DNA of 40,474 bases, from the NCBI GenBank assembly GCA_023388055.1, contig JAEWGW010000007.1, positions 1-40,474 of the forward strand, read 5' to 3'. The stretch is from Bacillota bacterium. GTDB taxonomy: Bacteria > Bacillota > Bacilli > Paenibacillales > NBRC-103111. The notes under the pieces were generated by a model that worked only from the letters and a program-made list of their open reading frames with translations, had not been told where the DNA came from and searched no databases. A program made the translations under genes and the position numbers. This document shows, piece after piece, positions 35,308-40,474 of this stretch. Every line of letters starts with the position of its first letter. Positions within the stretch are counted from its first letter, which is position 1.

Positions 35308-36381
35308 TTAGCCCGCGGCCTTGGGGGGCAGACTCTCCAGGTAAGCAATGGCCTCCTGGAGGGTGCCTACCTCCACCACCCTCATGGACGTATGCAGCTT
35401 GCCAGCCTGCTTCTTGGCTTCACCTGCGGACTCTTGGTCCCGGGGAACAAACAGGATATCCGCCCCTGCACGGTGGGCGGCGGAGACCTTGTGGCGGGCG
35501 CCGCCGATGGCCCCGACCACACCCTGCGGATCAATGGTGCCTGTTCCGGCGATGGTATACCCCCGGGACAAATCATCCGCCAGCAGCAATCCGTAGGTTT
35601 CCAGGGCAAACATAAAGCCTGCCGAAGGTCCTCCGATATCCCCCGCCTCCACCGTTACCGCATCAGACTGCTTGGAGGCCTGGACGGCCTTGCGGTCAGC
35701 TGTGACAATGCCGATCCCAAGCTTCCGGCTTCCCTCCACCGCTGTTGGCAACCCCCGCAGGGTGAAGGATGCTTCCATAGCCACGCCTCCCCGTTTATAG
35801 GTCAGACGCACCGCATCCCCTTCTTTTTTGCCTGCCAGAAGAGCATCCAGCTTGTTTCCCGCATCCACCGGGATGCCATCCGCCTTCATAATCACATCAC
35901 CCGGCTCCAAAACTCCCTCCGCAGGCAGTCCTGCCGCCGTACTCAGCACCACGATCCCCTTGCTGGCGATGGTGTAGCCAATCCCGGCAGCCCGGTAAGC
36001 GGCTTGTATGGCGTTGGATTGAGAGGTCAGCATCACCTGGTGCTGGCGCTCCCCGTACTCCTCCTTGGACTCCCCCGGCTGACGCACGGAGGTTTGCCGG
36101 TGCACCTCGTATCCTTTGAACCGGGCCTCCACCATCTTGGCCAAAGTTGCGTTGCTCACGCCAACGGTGGTCAGCAGAAATCTGCCGGATTCCGGATAAC
36201 CGCCTCCCTGCACATGGACCATTCCCTGCAAATCGTCTGCGGTTCCCGGCTGGAAGATGTAGTACGGCAAAGGGACAAATAATGTAACATAGCAAAATAC
36301 CAACGCCAGAAATCCCGAAATAACGGCGCGTGCTGCAAAAAGCGTCCGCCCGTTGTCCATCGTTTTCACGGCCGATCCCAT
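35308..36381 (-). CDS. ylbL: Membrane PDZ/Lon-type serine protease (SepM/YlbL family)
   Basis: About 357 residues. A single membrane segment at 17-36 (ARAVISGFLALVFCYVTLFV) anchors an extracellular protease. The PDZ domain is at roughly 140-205 (GIVVLSTAAGLPAEGVLEPGDVIMKADG). The Lon-type (S16) catalytic dyad is Ser253 in IGGPSAGFMFALE and Lys298 in GAIGGARHKVSAA. SepM of streptococci trims a peptide pheromone; the role of YlbL in spore formers is less clear. ATG 36381 is chosen for GGGGGAAGGA upstream; the open frame extends to 36603 but overlaps the divergent gene. It is divergent from ylbJ. Confidence 0.9.
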   Translation of the reverse strand: MGSAVKTMDNGRTLFAARAVISGFLALVFCYVTLFVPLPYYIFQPGTADDLQGMVHVQGGGYPESGRFLLTTVGVSNATLAKMVEARFKGYEVHRQTSVRQPGESKEEYGERQHQVMLTSQSNAIQAAYRAAGIGYTIASKGIVVLSTAAGLPAEGVLEPGDVIMKADGIPVDAGNKLDALLAGKKEGDAVRLTYKRGGVAMEASFTLRGLPTAVEGSRKLGIGIVTADRKAVQASKQSDAVTVEAGDIGGPSAGFMFALETYGLLLADDLSRGYTIAGTGTIDPQGVVGAIGGARHKVSAAHRAGADILFVPRDQESAGEAKKQAGKLHTSMRVVEVGTLQEAIAYLESLPPKAAG

Positions 36382-36514
36382 TCCTTCCCCCGCCGGTGTC
36401 GTCAGAGCGGGTGTATTCAACGAGTTTGCTGACCCTCCCTGACAAGGGCTTGGTCTATTCATCCTCCGAATGGCGTACATATGGTACAAACCCATGATCG
36501 GAAGGTGCTTGCAT

Positions 36515-37741
36515 ATGCAATCGGGAAACAAACACAGCCGCCAATACATGTATACCCTGTTCCTGGGCCTTGTGACCGCAGCTTTCGTCGTTTCGGTCAT
36601 CACTTACCCCGAACAGGCCTTCCAAGCATCCCTCTCGGGGCTCCGTCTGTGGTGGGATTGGGTTTTTCCTGCGCTTCTGCCCTTTTTCATCATGACGGAG
36701 CTGCTTCTGGGCTTTGGCCTTGTTCATGGTTTGGGCGTCTTCCTGGAGCCGTTGATGCGAAGAGTCTTCCGCCTTCCCGGCTCAGGGGGCTGGGTGCTGG
36801 CATCCGGTATTGCCGGCGGTTATCCCTTGTCTGCTGACGCTGCGGCCAAGCTGAGCCAGCAGCATGGGGTAAGCCCTGCTGAAGCGGAGAGACTGGCGGC
36901 TCTCGGTCACTTGGCCAATCCGATGCTCATTGTGGGTGTGGTGGGCGCCGGTTTTTTGCACAGCCCCGAAAGCGGCATCTTACTGGCCGTCATCCATTAT
37001 CTGTCCGCCATTATTGCCGGCTTCTGTACACGACAGCGGGGTAAAGAAGCGCCTCGGGCGTCCGGAGTCCGCCTCCGCCGCATTCCGCATAAAGCCCTTC
37101 GCGCCATGGAAGAAGCCCGCCTCAACGACGGCCGCGTATTCGGCAAAATGCTGGGCGACTCCGTCACCCAGTCCATTTACGCCCTGCTTCTCATCGGCGG
37201 ACTCATCATGGCTTTTTCCGTAGCCGTGCGGCTGGCCGGGTTATTCCTGGGATCCAGCACCGTCGCCCAATGGTTCCTTCAGTTGGCCCCCGGTGTGCTG
37301 GAGCCTCATCTTGGCGCTTATGCATACAGCACTCTCGCCTCTTGGGCGCCAGCCCTCCGCGCGGCTGCCATCGGTGCAGCTCTGGCCTGGAGCGGTTTGT
37401 CGGTTCATGCCCAGGCCATGGGCTTCATGCAGCCTGCCGGGCTCCGCTATCTGCCCTTCCTCCGCTTCCGGCTGCTGCACAGCGCCCTAGCGGCGGGCAT
37501 CACCCTGCTGGTCTGGCAGCCCCTGACCGGCTTCATTCAAGGCACGGAAGCGGTGTTTTCGCCGATTAACGGCTGGGAAACGGCTTCCCGGCTGGGCGAA
37601 GCCTTCGGGCTGCGGGAGATGGGAGCGGTGTGGGGCGCATCTCTCATTCTGCTGGGATTAGTGCTGGGTGTGATGCTTCTGCTGTCCCTGGTCATCCGGC
37701 TTTTGGAGCAGGCAGCCTCTGCGGGGCGGCGTCCCCGGTAG
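36515..37741 (+). CDS. ylbJ: Sporulation integral membrane protein YlbJ
   Basis: 408 residues, the same length as B. subtilis YlbJ as I remember it. It has a multi-pass membrane architecture with nucleoside-recognition Gate-type segments (FPALLPFFIMTELLLGFG, GWVLASGIAGGYPLSADAAAKL, LGHLANPMLIVGVVGAGF). YlbJ is a mother-cell protein needed for spore cortex formation. ATG 36515 has GGAAGG with a 9-nt gap, whereas ATG 36470 has none. It is divergent from ylbL. Downstream is about 490 bp without a convincing gene. Confidence 0.92.
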   Translation: MQSGNKHSRQYMYTLFLGLVTAAFVVSVITYPEQAFQASLSGLRLWWDWVFPALLPFFIMTELLLGFGLVHGLGVFLEPLMRRVFRLPGSGGWVLASGIAGGYPLSADAAAKLSQQHGVSPAEAERLAALGHLANPMLIVGVVGAGFLHSPESGILLAVIHYLSAIIAGFCTRQRGKEAPRASGVRLRRIPHKALRAMEEARLNDGRVFGKMLGDSVTQSIYALLLIGGLIMAFSVAVRLAGLFLGSSTVAQWFLQLAPGVLEPHLGAYAYSTLASWAPALRAAAIGAALAWSGLSVHAQAMGFMQPAGLRYLPFLRFRLLHSALAAGITLLVWQPLTGFIQGTEAVFSPINGWETASRLGEAFGLREMGAVWGASLILLGLVLGVMLLLSLVIRLLEQAASAGRRPR

Positions 37742-37827
37742 CGCAGAACGGAAAACCGCCCTTTTTTCGCTGCCAAACAAACAGGTACGTTGACAACCTC
37801 TAACGGACCACAGGGGGTATGGATTTT

Positions 37828-38010
37828 TAACGAATCTCAGCCACGCTATTTCGCTCATATGGCCCCTCTTCCGGTTGTAACGAATCTGAGACGCTCTATT
37901 CCGGCTCAAAGACACGGAAAGGAGCCTGAACGTAAGCAATAGCGTGGCTCAGATTCGTTACGTTGGCAAACAGCCTCTTTTTCGCTAAATAAACGCTGTG
38001 AGATTCGTTA
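37828..38010. repeat. Composite inverted element, copy C (TAACGAATC subtype)
   Basis: Forward units at 37828-37850 and 37878-37900 and reverse units at 37938-37960 and 37988-38010 give spacers of 27, 37 and 27 bp and a total of 183 bp, exactly as in copy B. All four units share the TAACGAATC subtype; unit 1 and the complement of unit 3 agree at 22 of 23 positions. A lone unit of the other subtype (TAACGGACCACAGG) begins at 37801, out of phase. The rest of the 37742-38231 gap holds a terminator-like stem and no supported gene. Confidence 0.9.
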
Positions 38011-38047
38011 GAATCCCGCACGGCCTCTCGGCCAGCGCCAGGGATGA

Positions 38048-38074
38048 AAATGCCGGGGCAGACGCGGCATTTTC
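38048..38074. terminator. Terminator-like stem downstream of coaD
   Basis: AAAATGCCG and CGGCATTTT are perfect complements around a 9-nt loop, with A-runs and T-runs inside the stem ends, so it could act in either direction. It lies about 160 bp after the coaD stop and beside composite element C. Confidence 0.6.
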
Positions 38075-38231
38075 GTATATATTCCAAAATCGCCAAATCC
38101 GCGCCAATAGCGGCTCCGGCTGCCGTTAGCTCTTCCTCTCCTACGCCCTCCGCCTTTTCGATTACCCGCATGCAGCCGTTCATCATCGGTTTCACCGTTG
38201 CGCAGCTCCGGCTTCCGCCAGCTCTGCCATC

Positions 38232-38744
38232 CTACCGCTTGCGCAGCTCCTCGAACTTGGTTTGTAGGGCTTTCTCCACCACATCGGGCACCAGATCCTC
38301 CACAGGACCGCCGAACATGGCCACCTGCTTGACCACGCTGGAGCTCAGATAGGAATATTGAGTGCTCGACATCATAAAGAAGGTTTCAATCTCGCTGGAC
38401 AGCTTCCGGTTCACGGATGCCATCTGCATCTCATATTCAAAGTCCGAAACCGCCCGCAGTCCTTTAATGATGACATGGGCGTTTTTTTTGTGGATATAAT
38501 TCACCAGCAGATCGTCAAAGCCGTCTATTTCCACATTGGGGATATCCCTTGTTACCTCTACCAAAAGCTCCATCCGCTGCTGCACCGTAAAAAGCGGCGA
38601 CTTGCTGGCATTGTTCAGCACCGCCACAATAACCTTATCGAACACCTCCGCCGCCCGGTGGATAATGTCCAGGTGACCGTATGTTACCGGATCGAAGCTC
38701 CCCGGACAAACAGCAATGGTTGGCTCATGCCCCAAACGTTTCAT
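38232..38744 (-). CDS. coaD: Phosphopantetheine adenylyltransferase
   Basis: 170 residues. CoaD joins ATP and 4'-phosphopantetheine to dephospho-CoA, the penultimate step of coenzyme A synthesis. CPGSFDPVTYGHLDIIHRA contains the TxGH nucleotidyltransferase motif (residues 21-24), and IIKGLRAVSDFEYEMQMA and YSYLSSSVVKQVA are family signatures. AAAGGAG lies 9 nt before the ATG. It follows rsmD by 102 nt in the same direction, the usual rsmD-coaD pair. Confidence 0.97.
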   Translation of the reverse strand: MKRLGHEPTIAVCPGSFDPVTYGHLDIIHRAAEVFDKVIVAVLNNASKSPLFTVQQRMELLVEVTRDIPNVEIDGFDDLLVNYIHKKNAHVIIKGLRAVSDFEYEMQMASVNRKLSSEIETFFMMSSTQYSYLSSSVVKQVAMFGGPVEDLVPDVVEKALQTKFEELRKR

Positions 38745-38846
38745 CGCAATACACTCCTTTTTTTCAGCCGCGTTTCTATGTAATCGTGCCGGTTACGGGG
38801 TTTCATAACATCCTCCGGCCTGCGGCAGGGACCGTGTTATTCGAAC

Positions 38847-39434
38847 TCAGGCTTCCACTCCTTGCGGCGAATCCCCTTGCTGATAATCATAAATTGCTAC
38901 GGCCGTCTCCCCGTAAAGAGCCAGTCTGCGGCATACAAACGGACCGAAGGCCTCCGGATAACAGAAATCCGAAGCATGCTCCACCAGCACCACCGCCTCT
39001 GGGGCCAGAAGCCCGAGGTTATGCATCTCGGCCATCAGCTTGTCCGCTGTTTTCATCCGGTACGGAGGATCGAGAAACACCAGCGCGAAGCGGTTTTCGC
39101 CTTCCTTCTTGGCCAGTACCTTCAAGGCCCGCTCCGCCTCATTGCGGTATACCTCCGCTACCTGCTCCAGCCGGCATGCGGTCAGATTCTCCCGGACCAC
39201 ATCGATGCTCTTTTTGTCCATATCCACAAACACGGCCCGGTCCATCCCGCGGCTCAATGCCTCAATACCCAAACCGCCGGTGCCGGCAAACAGATCCAGG
39301 ACCATCCCCCCGTCAAAATAAGGCCCAATCATACTAAAAATGGCTTCCTTCACCTTATCCGTGGTGGGCCGGGTTCCCATGCCGGGAACAGCCTTCAGAT
39401 GCCGGCCCTTGGCCGTACCCGAAATGACTCTCAT
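38847..39434 (-). CDS. rsmD: 16S rRNA (guanine(966)-N(2))-methyltransferase
   Basis: 195 residues. RsmD methylates G966 of 16S rRNA with SAM. MRVISGTAKGRHLKAVPGMGTRPTTDKVKEA is the family N-terminus, VLDLFAGTGGLGIEALSRG is motif I, and VFLDPPY is the catalytic motif IV of N2-guanine methyltransferases. AGGAG lies about 10 nt before the ATG. It is probably cotranscribed with coaD. Confidence 0.96.
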   Translation of the reverse strand: MRVISGTAKGRHLKAVPGMGTRPTTDKVKEAIFSMIGPYFDGGMVLDLFAGTGGLGIEALSRGMDRAVFVDMDKKSIDVVRENLTACRLEQVAEVYRNEAERALKVLAKKEGENRFALVFLDPPYRMKTADKLMAEMHNLGLLAPEAVVLVEHASDFCYPEAFGPFVCRRLALYGETAVAIYDYQQGDSPQGVEA

Positions 39435-39962
39435 CTTTATTTTGCTCCTATCTTAAGAAAACTGAAGTGCCCAGCCGCGTGCTTGCGGCCACACTTTCGT
39501 TGCTTATCGTACCATATTCGTACCCATTTTCCCAAAAATATTCTTGCCGCTCCTGTATAACATTTCCTGCGGTGGCAATGCTATTGATATCGGCATCCCC
39601 GGATGCCGGTTAACCGTGTGGAGGATTATGCGTTTTTTCTTCATAAGCCCTTCGTCCGGTTTCTCCTCTCCCATGATGGGGTGATTGGCAACAATTGCCC
39701 CGCTTGTTCTGGCTCATACATCACAAAAACCCTTGCGGGACAAGGGTTTGGTATGACTCGGAGGGCGCGCCGTTATTGCGGTGTCGCTCTATTTTTTTGT
39801 CCAATACCATCAAACAATCCTCGTTTTCGCAAGCGCATACATTTCTTTCGGGAAGCCCACATGATCTCTCCACATTTTGTTCGAAAAATATGGGCCTGCC
39901 ACTCTTTTCAAAGCCTTGCCTCCGGTGCTAAAATCGGGATAATAACGTTGGGAGGGACTTGT
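39435..39962. other. Intergenic region between rsmD and the HPr-like gene
   Basis: About 530 bp without a supported gene. It contains a perfect stem-loop at 39727-39749 (AAACCCTTG/CAAGGGTTT, 5-nt loop) with a T-run on the minus strand, looking like an orphan minus-strand terminator. It also contains a GCC-rich inverted repeat near 39640-39700 of no clear meaning, and the HPr promoter at its right end. An open frame runs through part of it into the HPr gene but looks non-coding. Confidence 0.5.
39916..39945 (+). promoter_or_regulatory. Putative sigma-A promoter of the HPr-like gene
   Basis: TTGCCT (39916-39921) and TAATAA (39940-39945) are 18 bp apart, placing the start of transcription close to the GGAGGG ribosome site at 39951. 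The short leader makes sense but the match is moderate. Confidence 0.4.
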
Positions 39963-40211
39963 ATGCGCGTGCATGATATCACACTGGCCAGTGACTTCTC
40001 CCCTGATGATTTGAAGCATATTTGTATGGATGCGGGCCGCTTCCATTCGGACATTCTGCTCTTGAGGCAGGATCTGGTGATCGATGTAAAAAGCCTGCTG
40101 GGCATGATGACCTTCCCTCTGAAGAAGGGCTCTGTGGTTACTATCCGGACCCGGGGCAAGGATGAGGAGGAAGCGTTGGACTTTATGTGCAAATTAATGG
40201 AACCCTGCTGA
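39963..40211 (+). CDS. HPr-family protein lacking the catalytic histidine
   Basis: 82 residues. The fold matches HPr/Crh: ITLASDFSPDDL aligns with the HPr N-terminus, IDVKSLLGMMTFPLKKGSVVTIRTRGKDEEEALDF with the regulatory half. Ser44 in VKSLLGMM corresponds to HPr Ser46, the HPr-kinase site, but the PTS-phosphorylated His15 is replaced (SDFS aligns with SGIH), as in Crh-type proteins. A role in regulation rather than sugar transport is therefore likely. ATG 39963 has GGAGGG with a 7-nt gap. It is monocistronic with its own terminator. Confidence 0.85.
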   Translation: MRVHDITLASDFSPDDLKHICMDAGRFHSDILLLRQDLVIDVKSLLGMMTFPLKKGSVVTIRTRGKDEEEALDFMCKLMEPC

Positions 40212-40213
40212 AT

Positions 40214-40238
40214 CTCCGCTCTTAAGCGGAGTTTTTTT
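40214..40238 (+). terminator. Terminator of the HPr-like gene
   Basis: CTCCGCT pairs perfectly with AGCGGAG around CTTA and is followed by seven T residues, three bases past the stop. Confidence 0.95.
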
Positions 40239-40253
40239 GTTTACGCGAATTCC

Positions 40254-40326
40254 CAGCGGACTCCAGGGGCGTTACTTCGCGGGAAACCGGTGTTTTTTCA
40301 TTGTAAAGGACAGGAGATCCGTTATT
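40254..40326. repeat. Half-copy of the composite element, copy D (two forward units)
   Basis: Units at 40254-40276 (CAGCGGACTCCAGG, ending GTTACT) and 40304-40326 (TAAAGGACAGGAGATCC, ending GTTATT) are 23 bp long and exactly 50 bp apart, as in copies A-C. No reverse units are found at the predicted 40364 or 40414 positions; different sequence begins after about 40340. Confidence 0.75.
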
Positions 40327-40459
40327 CGCATCAAAATCACCCGGATGAGCAGTGGACTTGCAAAGAAGTTAACATGGGGCAAAATGCCAAAAGAGTTGCA
40401 CAGCAAAAAGAGGTTCCTGTATCGTTGAAGTTGAGACGACACCAACGAAAGGAGACCTC

Positions 40460-40474
40460 TTGACTACTAGCATA
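40460..40474 (+). CDS. Start of an unidentified gene at the window edge
   Basis: AAAGGAG at 40448-40454 is followed after 5 nt by TTG ACT ACT AGC ATA, readable as MTTSI, which runs off the window. The leader contains an imperfect inverted repeat (AGAGGTTCCT and AGGAGACCTCT). A transposase gene is possible given the apparent break in the neighbouring repeat element, but five codons cannot show it. Confidence 0.3.

Noticed and set aside
36382..36603. N-terminal extension of the ylbL-type protease
   Set aside because: It would overlap the divergent ylbJ start region and place 74 residues of low-complexity sequence before the membrane anchor; ATG 36381 has the better ribosome site.
37896..38195. 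99-codon minus-strand frame downstream of coaD
   Set aside because: Its first ~60 codons look mildly protein-like, but it runs into composite element C, has no good ribosome site (GTG start) and crosses the terminator-like stem at 38048-38074. It may be a decayed gene; not supported enough to annotate.
39603..39962. Upstream extension of the HPr-like gene
   Set aside because: The extension has no HPr homology, contains an inverted repeat and the putative promoter, and the GGAGGG site clearly serves ATG 39963.

Overview
The window looks like a spore-forming Firmicute of the Paenibacillaceae, most likely Paenibacillus or a close relative. The evidence is the gene order fapR-plsX-fabH-fabD-fabG-acpP-fabF-rnc-smc-ftsY and rsmD-coaD-ylbJ/ylbL-tmcAL-yceD-rpmF, the sporulation gene ylbJ, strong GGAGG-type ribosome sites about 8 nt from the starts, frequent TTG/GTG starts and moderately high GC. 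Nothing was searched against a database; all names rest on recognising protein sequence.

Layout. (1) 1-8676 is an accessory surface-glycoprotein island: the 3' part of a collagen-like gene with Gly-X-Thr triplets and a globular C-terminus, three family-2 glycosyltransferases, two class I methyltransferases, and two small uncharacterised proteins in overlapping genes. The simplest reading is a heavily Thr-glycosylated spore-surface filament with its own glycan-assembly and methylation enzymes, analogous to BclA systems. (2) 8800-17031 (minus) is a sugar-acid catabolic cluster: LacI regulator, UxaE-type tagaturonate/fructuronate epimerase, a LarA-family nickel-pincer epimerase, an FGGY gluconokinase, a UxuB/IdnO-like dehydrogenase and 6-phosphogluconate dehydrogenase. 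Together these fit a route from hexuronate through fructuronate, mannonate and gluconate to 6-phosphogluconate and ribulose-5-P, avoiding KDG. (3) 17148-18934 holds an unrecognised gene and a secreted repeat protein behind a possible PhoP-type promoter. (4) 19104-31112 (minus) is the fatty-acid/phospholipid and SRP/chromosome operon, with a FapR operator in front of fapR. (5) 31352-32906 is an ECF sigma factor with a DUF4367 membrane partner. (6) 33130-39434 is the conserved rpmF/yceD/tmcAL/ylbL/ylbJ/coaD/rsmD neighbourhood. (7) 39963-40211 is an HPr-like gene lacking the phosphorylatable histidine; the window ends at the start of an unidentified gene.

The most unexpected signal is non-coding. 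Three intergenic regions (10402-10585, 20178-20360, 37828-38010) carry the same composite element of 183-184 bp: four 23-bp units, two forward then two reversed, with spacers of 27, 37 and 27 bp. A half-copy with the same 50-bp phase lies at 40254-40326. Unit sequence falls into two subtypes (TAACGGAC... and TAACGAATC...) that stay consistent within a locus, while the spacers diverge. I do not recognise it as a named repeat family. One copy sits inside the smc-ftsY operon, so it is probably transcribed.
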